From Lineus longissimus (Eukaryota > Nemertea > Pilidiophora > Heteronemertea > Lineidae), in the NCBI RefSeq assembly GCF_910592395.1, contig NC_088326.1:4531001-4595000 (forward strand): a DNA stretch of 64,000 nt, read 5' to 3'. Both the position numbers and the translations under genes were made by a program. The notes below the pieces were generated by a model. That model made no database searches. It was not told the origin of the DNA and was given only the letters and a program-made list of their open reading frames with translations. This document shows, piece after piece, positions 1 through 10,745 of this stretch. How positions within the stretch are numbered: the stretch's first letter is position 1; each line of letters opens with the position of its first letter.

Positions 1-2
1 TT

Positions 3-1488
3 TGCAGAGAAACCATTGTTTTGATAGTTGATATGCTCAGGGAGGACATTGAAAGTGCGACCAACAGAAGCCATGCAATTTCGCCTGAGGTGCAAGTCTT
101 GATTGCTCTCCGTTATTTTGCATCTGGAGCTTTCTTTGAAGTTATTGGGGACACTTTCGGTGTAGACAAAGCTAGTGTAAGTCGTGTGGTGCACAGGGTG
201 GCTGGCCTGTTAGATGCTGCACGGGACGATTTTATTGTGTGGCCCCAGTCGGTGGAGGAGAGGCGTCGAATTCAAGCTGGATTCTATGGGATCTCACATT
301 TTCCCAAAGTATTGGGATGCATCGACGGCACGCACATCAGAATAATATGCCCCAGTGAGCCACGTCCTGATGCTGATCACATCCCAGAACCAGCCAATGC
401 TGCTGAGAATGACCAGGAGATGCGAGATGACCAGATAGGCCTACATGCTCCTGATCCTGCACATGCACCTGCACTGCCCATGCCTGCAGATCGCGAAGGC
501 GAAGCCATGGAAGAAGCAGAACAACCCGCGCAAGTTCCTCCAGCTCCAGCCTACGAAGCATCTTTTGTTAACAGGAAGGGATATCACTCCATCAACGTGC
601 AAGCAGTGGTTGACGATAAGGGTAATTACTTTTATAATTATACCTGAAAACATGCTAAATACTAGGGCCAATATCCATGATATCACAACAAGCGCCACAT
701 CCTCGACATCATGACATGCACCATGACTGACATGCCTTTTTTGGTAAACGAACGTTGACCAATTCCATGATTGCCTGACCAACAAAACATATGGAATGCC
801 ATTTATGCAAAAATTATCTCTTGTACACTGTTGCTCATAAAGATAGAATACGCATAGTTTTTGTATTTTTTCATCGTTAATTGCATAGAAACTTGTTGAT
901 GCTGAAATATGTTGAATATAATAAAATACGGAGTGGTCGTGTAATAATGATCAATAGCCCTCCTAACTAAAATGATACATTTCCTTTTCAGGAAAATTCA
1001 CCAATGTAGTTGCACGTTGGCCAGGGGCAACCCATGATGCCTTTATTTGGAGGAACAGTGACCTTAAAGAGCACCTGGAACTGACAAACCCCAGAGGTGA
1101 AGATGGACTGTTGCTAGGAGATAGTGGATACCCTTGTATGCCGTATCTCATCGTCCCGTACGGAGCACCCACAACAGAAGCCCAGCAGAGATTGAACACT
1201 TCGTTATGTGCCACAAGAGTGAGGATAGAACATGCCTTTGGAGTGTTAAAGAGGAGGTTCCATGTTCTCCATGGGGAGATTCGTATGCAGCCAGACCGTG
1301 TAGTTAAGATCATCTCTGCCTGTTTTGTCCTGCATAATATTGCAAAGATGAGAGGAGAACGTGACCCCCGGCCAGAAGACGACGACAGTGATGACGAAGA
1401 AGATGATGAAGATGATGATGAGGAGTATGCTGGCCCAAACTCTGGCAGTGTTTACAGGGACTACCTCGCCAATCGCTACTTTGCTTAA
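3..1488 (+). CDS. Harbinger nuclease (HARBI1-like, DDE_Tnp_4), 5' partial
   Basis: Catalytic transposase of the truncated Harbinger copy. Two exons: 3-621 and 992-1488, joined by an intron with a GT donor at 622 and a TTTTCAG acceptor ending at 991; reading frame and phase match the intact copy at 18809-20420. The family signature is present: CIDGTH with the first Asp, WPGATHDAF with the second Asp in exon 2, and RIEHAFGVLKRRF with the Glu. A proline- and acid-rich stretch lies between the first Asp and the NRKGYHSINVQ motif, and the C-terminus has a run of Asp/Glu. The N-terminal ~40 residues lie beyond the window edge. It differs from the intact copy at a few codons only (for example GIS for AIA before HFPKVLG). 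Residues required for catalysis are intact. Confidence 0.88.
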
Positions 1489-1784
1489 TTGACTGTGATC
1501 CACTGCAACCTGAGTGAGGGGATATATCAAAACAGTGGAAGCTACAGCCAGTGAATTTTCCAATTTCAAACTTAAAAACTATAACTTATGTATTGCATAA
1601 TCAACACTCGCGTAAGAAATATACCATAACATTTTCATCATGTCACTGACACTGTAGCTTCTAATTTTGATACATTCCCTTTGTGTTTTAAATAACTTGA
1701 TATTTACTATATATTTACTATTTAATATATTTAATATCTAAAAAATTCAAATCCTATAAACATAGATACTATTTACACATAAAT

Positions 1785-2013
1785 TTACAGTTCAATGCCC
1801 GACAGACCCAAGAACTCCTTTTCCTTCAGCAGAGCAATCTCCAGCTGTAGCTTTTCTATTCGAAGGCCAGCCTCTTTCTGAAGAACTTCCTGAGTACGTG
1901 TTGTGGCCTTCTGCGTAACAAGAGTTGCCTCAAGGACCTCAAGCTGCATGTTAAATACATCCTGCTGAGTCTTCTGTCGGCACATGGCGTCTGTCAGCAG
2001 ACTCTTCGCATGT
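1785..2013 (-). CDS. Harbinger MYB/SANT-like partner, last exon only
   Basis: Coiled-coil C-terminal exon of the accessory DNA-binding protein of the truncated Harbinger. It reads as a Gln/Leu/Glu-rich helix ending in GLSGIEL before the stop, and matches exon 5 of the intact partner gene (18270-18511). Its 5' edge is lost where the foldback element begins at 2014, so no splice acceptor or upstream exons remain and the gene cannot give a full protein. Confidence 0.8.
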
Positions 2014-2456
2014 GAGACAAGACCACTAATGAATATTCATAGGTTGGAGGGTCGAGGCCTATCAATTAGACGAGTGCATGTTTTTTACTCTCAAGTACAT
2101 ATTTGGAGAGGTATTGAAAAAATATTTGCTGTGGCAAGTCTACAGATATAAAGAAATTATTTGATGAAAAAATTAATTTCGAATTTTGCTAATTGGGTAA
2201 TAGGGGGCGTGTTTTGAGTTTTTTCTGCCAGTTGGCTGAAAACAGTGGAAATATCAAAGTCTGTCTAATTTGTCGATTATAAAAAAATTTCCGTGGTCAA
2301 TCACCAATTTCCATCGCACCAGTTACTCGCAAGACTAACCCGTATATCATATCCGAATTTCAGTTTCACTTCTTGACGCGTTTGTTGATGCGTCGCGGTC
2401 AAACATTGACAATTTAACTGCTAAAAGGCTTAAAAAATCAATTGTGGTCTTGTCTC
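2014..2456. repeat. Foldback/MITE family A, copy 1 (443 bp)
   Basis: Begins GAGACAAGACCAC and ends with its reverse complement GTGGTCTTGTCTC, giving 13-bp terminal inverted repeats. The interior has no convincing ORF. The copy at 3006-3448 has the same length and differs at about one base in the parts I compared, so both are recent. It abuts the truncated Harbinger. I could not identify a target-site duplication. Confidence 0.8.
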
Positions 2457-3005
2457 TATTTACACTACATTTTGGGTCAATATAGTGAAAAATTTGAATG
2501 TGCTCAAATCACTCTAATTCATTTAGAATATTGTATTGCTGATGATTTAAGGTCAAAACAAGCTAAAATAATGAGAAAAAAACTTAATTTGACCCAAATA
2601 AGAGTCAACCTGACCCCGGTCTAAGTTCGGTTTCATTTTTACAAGTCTTGTTGTGTTGCCATTCATTTTGTAATTTCTTTGAAACTACTTAGGCCTTGAT
2701 TCTGAAAGTTGTGCCCTAAGCAGCAAATATATTCCTAAATCACATCCTAAATTTTCAGCTCCATAGCTTGCTTATTCTGGCCAGGGCAGGTCTTTGAATT
2801 TGGTGCTGTTGGCTGCAAAATCATGACTTTTTGTCGATTTTGTCCTCTTTCGTCGCTTTGGCACAGTTGTACCACTCTTTGAAATGTCTCTCATTTCTCC
2901 AAAAATGTCCAGATATGACTTTCCTTTGTTGGAGAGTTGTGGGATGTCATGTACATTAGTTTGAAAAAAATCTCAAAATGTTAACCCCTGAAATGTACCT
3001 TCATT
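2457..3005. other. Unassigned spacer between two MITE copies
   Basis: AT-rich sequence with only a short ORF (60 codons at 2442-2624, partly inside the MITE) that has no recognisable motif. It is not the missing part of the Harbinger element. I see no gene here. Confidence 0.5.
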
Positions 3006-3448
3006 GAGACAAGACCACTAATGAATATTCATAGGTTGGAGGGTCGAGGCCTATCAATTAGACGAGTGCATGTTTTTTACTCTCAAGTACATATTTGGAG
3101 AGGTATTGAAAAAATATTTGCTGTGGCAAGTCTACAGATATAAAGAAATTATTTGATGAAAAAATTAATTTCGAATTTTGCTAATTGGGTAATAGGGGGC
3201 GTGTTTTGAGTTTTTTCTGCCAGTTGGCTGAAAACAGTGGAAATATCAAAGTCTGTCTAATTTGTCGATTATAAAAAAATTTCCGTGGTCAATCACCAAT
3301 TTCCATCGCACCAGTTACTCGCAAGACTAACCCGTATATCATATCCGAATTTCAGTTTCACTACTTGACGCGTTTGTTGATGCGTCGCGGTCAAACATTG
3401 ACAATTTAACTGCTAAAAGGCTTAAAAAATCAATTGTGGTCTTGTCTC
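3006..3448. repeat. Foldback/MITE family A, copy 2 (443 bp)
   Basis: Direct repeat of 2014-2456 with the same 13-bp terminal inverted repeats GAGACAAGACCAC/GTGGTCTTGTCTC and the same length. No clear target duplication. Two such copies 550 bp apart in the same orientation could also have arisen by a local duplication. Confidence 0.8.
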
Positions 3449-4341
3449 CGATCCACGGCCAAGGGAAAATCAAGTCATCAAAAAAGTTAGATTTTTCGCA
3501 TCAAATCAGAGTTATCAGTACTTTTCTGCTATGAAATAAGTCTTCAGACAATAAGCTATCATTTGAATAATGAAAAGTGCTGTTTTGATGGGGAAAAATA
3601 GGGTTTTTTAAACCAAATAGCCGGCACCGATCTTCCAAAATTAGCGATGGTTTCAAAACAGTCTCCCAGATATGGGGCAATCTCTTCATTATCATAATGG
3701 GATTTGGAGGCATGTTTACAGATTTTACAAGTTCGAGACCTGTAATACCTAAAACTCGCATAGATCCCCATAGATCCCCTCTATTTGTCGAGTTAGCGCC
3801 CCTGTAAGATCATGCATTTTCGGACACTAGAACGAAATCTTCCTGCGGATATCGCGGTTTCGGTGATGATTTAAGGAGAAATTGACTGTTCCTAGAGTTG
3901 TATGGGACAGAAATGAGTTCATACTTCATGAATACATGAATATATTATGATATGGGCGGGCTTCTAAGTCAAAACAATAACAAACTCAACTTCATCTCTA
4001 CCGTGTATCGCGTAGTGCACTGAATAGTGTATTTCGTAGTGTATTTTAGCGGAGACATTATTTCCCATTATTTCCGCACTTTGGCCACGGCAAACGTCTT
4101 TTTTATTCGTGGAAGTTAATCTGCTCTGTAAATTCTATTCTACACAGGAAGAATCCATACTAGGTATTGCAATATTTCATGTCTATTGGTGTTTTTGTGT
4201 GCAGGAGCGCACCAGACAGTGAGACGTGGAGATGTGTTCAGTGCTGGTGCTGTCAGTAGACTGAATCTGATTGGCCATAGCGATCACTAATATGGGTCGG
4301 GATCACGTGATGTGACGTCACCGCGGTATCCTCCTTGCTGG
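3449..4341. other. Unassigned non-coding stretch
   Basis: No ORF with recognisable motifs and no clear repeat. The short ORFs on - at 3501-3771 overlap in different frames and look random. Confidence 0.4.
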
Positions 4342-4473
4342 CGGTCATTGGTTGTATAATCAAGACCGCTCGGGTAGACCGAAAATGCAGTCCAAAACCC
4401 GAGGCGCTTCGCCGAGGGTTTTGGACGTAATTTGAGGTCTACCCGAGCGGTCTTGATTATACAACCAATGACC
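4342..4473. repeat. Foldback family B, copy 1
   Basis: Perfect or near-perfect inverted repeat of about 39 bp: arm 4342-4380 is the reverse complement of 4434-4473, with a loop that itself pairs (CGAGG...CCGAGG). The arm contains ACCGCTCGGGT. A related single arm is at 4851-4885, and a diverged copy with the same flank (ACCGACAG then GAGG and AATTTCTATT) is at 55076-55190. The family is therefore dispersed in this window. ORFs across the hairpin on both strands are a by-product of the symmetry. Confidence 0.75.
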
Positions 4474-4997
4474 GACAGCGAGGTATTAATTTCTATTCTA
4501 AAAGGTTTCAAAATTAAACAAATTAAATACGATTTGAAAGGTATATATGTTCCGTTTTCGTCAAAGAATGATCCAGCCTGGTGTCCGGAACTCCGCCATA
4601 TTGTTGCTTGTGAAGATGACGTCACGCAGCAAGGGAATTCCCAGTCTGCTAGCTCGATTTCTACCATTTCCTCGTCTTTGACCTCTTCTGAATCCTGACT
4701 GACGACCTCGAAAGAGTCCTCGGGTATCCTCCCTACTTCACAAATCCCAATATATCGGGGAATACTTCAAAATCTCGTGTTCTTGACATTGTTTTGTGGG
4801 GCTGAGTCGTTGCTTCTTGGTGAAAATAATTCGTCTGCTATACCTACCCAGGCGGTCATTGGTTACGATACCAAGACCGCTCCGATCAAAACGAGGCGTA
4901 ATGTATTTTGTATTAGAAACAATGATATACTGTGACTAAGGCCTTTTAGAATTCAAATTTGAACTTGAACTGTTTCGAAATATCATTTTACGTACAG

Positions 4998-6510
4998 CGC
5001 TGCAGGAGTAGTGGTGCGCACTAGTGCAGAATGTGAAAAAAAGTACAAGAATATAAAGCATGGAGGTAAGTCATTTTACCATTCTCACAAAAAATGATTA
5101 TGTATCAGAAGTCAAGAGTTCAGTTCACGCAGCTGTAGGGTTAAGACTTCAGTAGAAAGCACCAACATTTTGCAAAAAGTCAGATAAGGCCCTGTCCCAA
5201 TACCAGTAAAGAGAAAGGTAAAAGTGAAGGCCTACTAACCATGCTAACTATCAATACCACATGAAAACATTTTGACAATAATAGAATCCTTATCAAGGCC
5301 TGCATGTAGGCATACCCTTACGAAAATACTTGCATTTATGTTATTGGTCATTTAGTTTATCTATTAGTTTGCAAAATATCTTAGGAATGTAGGAGGTTGA
5401 TATGATTAAAATGATCAGGACTGTATTGCATTTAATAGCTGAAATAAATAAGTTGTTTTCATTCATTTTCAGCACGGGCAAAAATGGACGAAATGCGTCA
5501 TCCAGCCACTGGTGGTGGGGGACGTCAACCACCACCAACTGATGCTGAAGAGGCCTACTACACCATGAGAGAAGGTGATCCGAGCATCAAGGGCCTTTTT
5601 AGTGGGTTCGACTCTGAGATAGGTACATGCATGTATTAGGTTGGTTTGATAAGATTAGGGAGGTTGAGATCAGTCACTTATCACGGAAACTTATACGTAC
5701 ATCCAGATGCATATGTACACAAATTTTGTCCTCTTTCTACAGTTTTACACGATAAGTGTCCGCGATAAGTCGTTATTCTCAACCTCCCTTATTTGGACAT
5801 GCCAGAAAACATACAGTAGGCCCCCCAATCAAAATTCCCCAACAAATTGTTCACATCACACATCAAGATAAAAGGCACAGCGACTCATTTCACTGAATAG
5901 TAAACGTCAGCTGAGCGGAATTAAGCGATCTAAAAAAAATCATTTTAGATTGATATAACATAGCAACTTTTGACAGTTTTAATCATTGCAAAACTAATGT
6001 CATGTATTGATGTTGAACCATATTTCTACACATCTTTAACTACTTTCAGCATGGACAGCAGTGACGCAAGATGAACACAAGAATGTCGTGTTTGACTTCC
6101 GACTACCATAACAATCAGCTGATGCTGAGACTTCTGCAGGAGGAATTGCAGCTGTTCTTCCTAGCTCTACTATAACTAGTATGTCCTCCAAGCCTTCAGC
6201 AGCCCTAGGAAGTGCCCCTCTTGAACCAAGGTCCACATGCAAGAGGGTAGCAGGATCAGCTAGCTGCCCCAGCACTAACATTGACAAGAACATGAACAAG
6301 GCAGAACTTGCCAATCTGCTTAAAGCCTCGGTCAAGCCACCAAAGCCGAAAAGATCTAAGGAAGACCTTGAAAATCTTTCCTACGAGGTCATGCAAGAGG
6401 AGAAGTTGGCAGCACAGCAGCAACAAAAGTTGATTGACTGTCAGATAGCTCTTGTTGGCCTTAAAACTGATTACATCAAGCTAAAAATGGCTAAACTGCA
6501 TAAGGATTAA
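4998..6510 (+). pseudogene. MYB/SANT-like Harbinger partner, degraded
   Basis: Accessory DNA-binding protein that in this superfamily takes the nuclease to the DNA. Visible exons: 4998-5065 (VRTSAECEKKYKNIKHG, the end of a MYB/SANT-like domain, donor GTAAGT), 5473-5622 (RAKMDEMRHPATGGGGRQPP then GLFSGFDSEI) and 6050-6510 (linker and a Lys/Glu/Gln-rich helical tail ending at KLHKD). The phases of the three exons agree. An in-frame TAA at 6109-6111 interrupts the last exon; it is one change from CAA. The first exon with the start of the MYB domain was not found. A MITE sits in the second intron. The exon order and the tail resemble the intact partner at 16151-18511 in kind, not in close sequence. 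Confidence 0.7.
5658..5788. repeat. MITE, 131 bp, TTA target duplication
   Basis: Terminal inverted repeats start GGGAGGTTGAGA on both ends and extend imperfectly inward with a shared CTTATC block. It is flanked by TTA at 5655-5657 and 5789-5791, the 3-bp TTA/TAA type duplication typical of PIF/Harbinger MITEs. It lies in an intron of the second Harbinger's partner gene. Confidence 0.75.
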
Positions 6511-6757
6511 ATCTGCAGTCAATCAAGTTTTCATGCCCCTAAGGCAGACGTTACATAGAGCTTCACGCTTCACTCCTCACGCCTCATGCTTTACGGTTCA
6601 CCCGTGAACCGAAGAATTAACAAGGTATTTCAATGAGCCATGTTAGTTAGGCCCTCATTTTTCCTATCTATGTAACGTCTGCCTAAGCGACCAACTTCTA
6701 CTTTTGTCCTCCATCTTCACCTGATTATAGTGACTAGGAAAAACTGACTATGACTAT

Positions 6758-7756
6758 GGGCCCAGTTGCTCAATCAGTGTTAGGTTAACACCAACGTTAG
6801 CGCTAATGCTGGCTTTAAAATCTCACTAATGTAAGACTAGAGTTATCAATTAAAATGGTATTATATTAAGGATTACTGTTAAAATTTCCAAGTCGATGAT
6901 ATTCAACTGCTACATAAGTGAGATTTTAAATCAAGCATTAGCACTTGGTCGATACAGAAGGATATTTAAACGTTGAGCCGTACATGTTCGAGCCATTAAT
7001 ATCACTAGATCATAATGAGAGTGATCATTCGGACGAAAGTGATTAGAATTTGTGGTTAATCAATTTGCATGGCAGACCTGCCGGTATAGCAAAGAAGACA
7101 TTGATAGACGGTTGCTGATGCATAACATGTATGATTTTTGAACAGACTAATGTTGCACAATATTGTTTCGCCTCGTCAGTGTTGTATCGCCAGTTATGTT
7201 ATGACGCTGAACTACTATTGAAAAGTGACGGTATTATGCACAATCATCTTGACGTGACGATATAATGCCGTGCAACGTTAGATAGGCCTAGATGTCAGAT
7301 GACAATAATCTGTCATTGACAGTGGCTGTCACTGACACTGACCTGTGTCGCTGTCACCTTGCTATGGCTGGAACACAAGAAGACACTATGCGGTATCACA
7401 GGCCCCAATAGGGCCTACACATTATGTATAACAACCGACCTCAGCAGCCTCGGGCATTAAATGCAATTGACATGGTTGGAACAGCTGTTTTTAACAAGTG
7501 GCATTTAATATTCAGTTGGATGCAGTTATCCGGCTTCATGTGATAATCCGTATCGACAAAGTGATCACTGCAAAGTTGTCAAACACATAATTGGCTATAT
7601 CTTCAAAATGGATGGAGCTAATTGCATTTGGTTTTCTGTATTGTATAAAGTGTTAGGTACACTTTTGAAATCGTCTTACAGCAGAAAATGGCAAAAAACC
7701 TTGATATATGGCCTTTAAGTTGTTGTTAACCTAATGCTGACTGTGCAACCGGGCCC
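6758..7756. mobile_element. Non-autonomous Harbinger-like element with captured THAP-locus DNA
   Basis: The left end starts GGGCCCAGTTGC and the right end reads inward GGGCCCGGTTGCACAG, both followed by GTTAAC/TTAGG words; these ends resemble the terminus of the intact Harbinger (GGGCCGGTTGCACAAAAG). The interior, 6951-7719, is nearly identical to 39125-40232 but lacks about 328 bp (39762-40089) containing the N-terminal part of a THAP exon. It starts in the middle of the small acidic ORF found there, so it is a fragment and codes for nothing intact. A 3-bp target duplication is unclear (ATG versus CTG if the outermost base is excluded). Confidence 0.7.
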
Positions 7757-8006
7757 TGATCTGTCAGACATTCTATCAAAAACATCCAAATTTGCCACAA
7801 AAAGTACAAATATCAAACATGCCTAACAGTACAAGATCTATGAACCAAAGTTTTGAATACTATTTTTCGTACCTATAAAAGGCATAGATTCACATAGCAC
7901 ACGGATTTTGCCCCTAACACATGTATTCTTTTAAATGCAATTTTATGGCCAACTCACTTAGGTTTCCTCTTAAAATATCATAAAAAACACTTGCATGCTT
8001 GCACAA

Positions 8007-10572
8007 TCAGAAATGAAAGAAGGTATCACGCAAATGATCTCTTACAACCCTTCCAGTTACAGTATCGTCATCAATGGGATCAAGGTTATATTGATTCTCC
8101 AAAAGTGGCTCCATCACATCCTGCCGCTTCAGTGCAATGTTGTTGAGGATTACACAGCAGACTATCACTTTACAGGCCTGTTCTGGGACCAGCCGAATTT
8201 CATCGTGCAAGCAATGGAACCGCCTCTTTAAAATGCCAAAGGCCTGCTCAACTCGTGTCCTGGTTCGTGCTTGGGCGGCATTGTATCTGGCTTCTTCAGG
8301 TGTTGGATTCCGATAAGGTGTCATCAGGTACGGTTCAAGTGCATAACCTTTGTCTCCCAAAAGGAATCCATCATGTGGAGCTGAAATTGTAAATACAATA
8401 TTGTAAATGTAATAATTTTTTTCAAAATGAATGAATTTTATACTAATTTATTGAATATGAGAATATCAATGTTTTTTGGTCATTTTATACATAACATGGG
8501 GTTTCTCGTTTATATATTATATATTTTTCAAATAAGCATGATACTGTTGATCCAGTAGTATGCCTATGTGATAATTTCTTTTCTACTACATGTATGTTAG
8601 TTATAAATGTTGATAAAGTTCCAATTAAATTATTTATCTATCTATTAAATTACTTGTTTTTAGTGGGTATCACACATGTCTGAATTACCTTGGTTAGCAA
8701 GTTCTCGGCCAATGGACGACACCTTGAATATTCGACTGTCGTGAACACTTCCCGGCCATTTGGCTACAAGGTTTGTGGCAATGCGATCAGCATCACATAT
8801 CATCTGCAATACCAAAAAGTGGAAATTGAAATATTATTTCTGGGTTTCTGCCGGGGGGGGGGGGGCAACTGCCAAGATTGTCCGAAAAACAGCCAAAATT
8901 TGCTCTTTCGACCAGGAATTTGGGCTTTGGTTCCCCCTCTTGATTTTTTTCTGGCAGAAACACTGTACTTTCAAAATTTTTCATACTTAGCAATGATTTT
9001 AATTCATACTATGCCAGGAATCAGGATATTCATATTTCAGATGGACATGCAATCTCTTAAACTAGATCAGGCCTCCAATGAGCCAGGCTTTGAAAGTGAA
9101 CCTGATCTCGTTCCAAGATGACTAAATAAAAAAGCCAGCCAGCCGGTCATCTGGTAATAAATGCAATGCATGTTTATTGTACTTTGGTGTAGGCCTACAG
9201 ACATTATGTGCACATTTCGTTACTAGGCAGGGCTACCAACTGACTTTTGAAAGTGTTCTATTCACACATGCTTACCTGAACATTGATGCTGTGAATGGAT
9301 TTGCGACAGACATAAACATCCTCAAATTGAGATGGGGCTTGAATCTTTATCTGTGTGCAGTCCAAAGCACCGATTACGTTAGGGAAACCTAAAATCAAAG
9401 TGGAAGAACCATTAGGCAACACACAAACTGACCTGTATTAGGCCTAACTAACTATATCATTCCCCGACTGCGCCCCGCCCTGGTCGACATCCACCTCACT
9501 CAGTGAGTTGAGGGCATTTTTATGGATGCAGTATGCAATGCATGGAGGGATGATATTGGTACAAGAAAAGTATAGAACATACTGCATACTCATGATCGAG
9601 TATAGGCCAGACCTGACTGACTAACAATCCATACAGCAGTAGTGTAGGCTGTACATGCCATGGATGATAGTCATTGGTGGACACACAAGCACACAACAAC
9701 AACATGCAACACTACGTACAGTCACAGTCGACAACAGTCTGCACTCGATCAACTCAACTGCACAGTCACAGTGGCGCGGATGCGAGTATTCATTAGAATA
9801 GATGGCTGCATAGATACCTTCACATGATTATAAAGTTTCCAGCAATCTAACAGCCGGTTTTCAATAAACAAACAACAGCATTGAACCACGCAGTTTCGCT
9901 TCCATGATGACACACGACACATGTCATGCATGTGTGTGATGAAAAAAAAACAGCTGATGAAGTTTGACCTGTCCTTGACCTGTTAAAATATTCACGGTTA
10001 CCAACAGCGATTTCTTCATTCACCGTTTGCTGATTGGAGAAGTTTGACCTGCTTAATATGCATGTTCACCTATCGATTTTGTCATTCATTTTGCTGATTG
10101 GAGCACTATAAATAGTAGTGGGCGAGGAGCACATGAGATGGGAACTGATACATACCTGCAACTGCGAAGAAGCGCTTCTTAGTTTCTGTGGCTTCGTCGC
10201 CCCTCGGAAATTTTATGATTTCGCTCATATATTTGATTATTTCATTCATGGTGGCCGGCACACGGAACTTTTTGACAGTCCATCTCCATCCCCGACCATT
10301 ATTTGGAAGGACCCGCAAGCAAGGAAACGGAGACACACGCAAATTTGTAGTATGACAGGCAGTGCATGGCCAAGGTCGGTCGGACGCGTCAACTTTGGGC
10401 CGAATACCTCAACGAAGACCATTATTGTGTCGGGCAGGAAACGATATCTGTCTTTCACCCCCTTGGCGGAGTACTTCTCCAAGGGGTTTTGATGGTCTAC
10501 GAGTCGTCTTTCTGGGCCTCGGGCCATCAAATATCGAAGGACAGGCCGGTTGTGCCGGCGAATTTCCGCCAT
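8007..10572 (-). pseudogene. Harbinger nuclease (HARBI1-like), frameshifted
   Basis: Catalytic transposase of the second Harbinger. Four exons on -: 10572-10156, 9388-9276, 8813-8689 and 8380-8007, each bounded by GT/AG with consistent phases. Family motifs are in order: GDGDGLSKSSVCR (helix-turn-helix region), IIKFPRG...RFFAVAG, FPNVIGALDCTQIKI (first Asp), CRKSIHSINVQ, KWPGSVHDSRIF (second Asp), GDKGYALEPYLMTPYR and TRVEQAFGILKRRF (Glu). The three acidic residues survive. A one-base shift near 10250 separates SKSSVCR from TMNEIIKYMSEI, so the gene as read is broken. It lacks the Pro/acid-rich insertion seen in the intact copy. Start chosen at 10572 as the first Met of the open frame, 173 bp from the element end. 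Confidence 0.8.
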
Positions 10573-10590
10573 TTTGTGTCCTTAATTCCG

Positions 10591-10745
10591 ACTTAAGTAC
10601 GGTAGCTACCGTGCTTAAGTTTTTGGGGTACTTAAGTCGGCTAGGCGAGTTAAGATTCTTTGTGAATCAACTTAAGACAAAACTTAAGAAATTCTCATAC
10701 TTAAGTCACCAAAACAGACTTAAGATTCTTTGAGAAACCGGGCCC
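10591..10745. repeat. Harbinger 2 right terminus with CTTAAG subterminal array
   Basis: The last 150 bp carry repeated ACTTAAG/CTTAAG/AGTTAAG words in both orientations, ending AAACCGGGCCC at 10745. Such subterminal motif arrays in this superfamily are likely sites for the MYB-like partner (inference). Directly after it the gypsy reading frame begins. Confidence 0.65.

Larger units (their letters stand above)
1..2013 (+). mobile_element. PIF/Harbinger transposon, truncated copy
   Basis: This segment is a near-identical inverted copy of part of the intact Harbinger at 15929-20609 (positions 1-2013 correspond to about 20296-18284). It holds most of the nuclease gene on + and the last exon of the MYB-like partner on -, so the two genes converge as in the intact element. 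I see only a handful of base differences over 2 kb, so the copy is young. It is cut on the left by the window edge and on the right at 2013/2014 by a foldback element; nothing of the Harbinger resumes after that element, so the copy is truncated or rearranged there. Confidence 0.9.
4998..10745. mobile_element. Second PIF/Harbinger transposon, degraded
   Basis: Two-gene Harbinger with the same convergent layout as the intact one: MYB/SANT-like partner on + (4998-6510) and nuclease on - (8007-10572). The right end is at about 10745, where GGGCCC closes a terminus rich in CTTAAG words. I could not find a matching left terminus, so 4998 is only the first recognisable exon. The element contains a 131-bp MITE (5658-5788) and a 1-kb element (6758-7756), an in-frame stop in the partner and a frameshift in the nuclease, so it is old and not autonomous. 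Confidence 0.75.

Noticed and set aside
4287-4698. Overlapping ORFs on both strands (126 and 88 codons)
   Set aside because: They cover an inverted repeat, which makes mirrored open frames; no motif.
10362-10733. ORFs on + across the second Harbinger's first exon
   Set aside because: Antisense shadows of the nuclease exon, which has clear family motifs on -.
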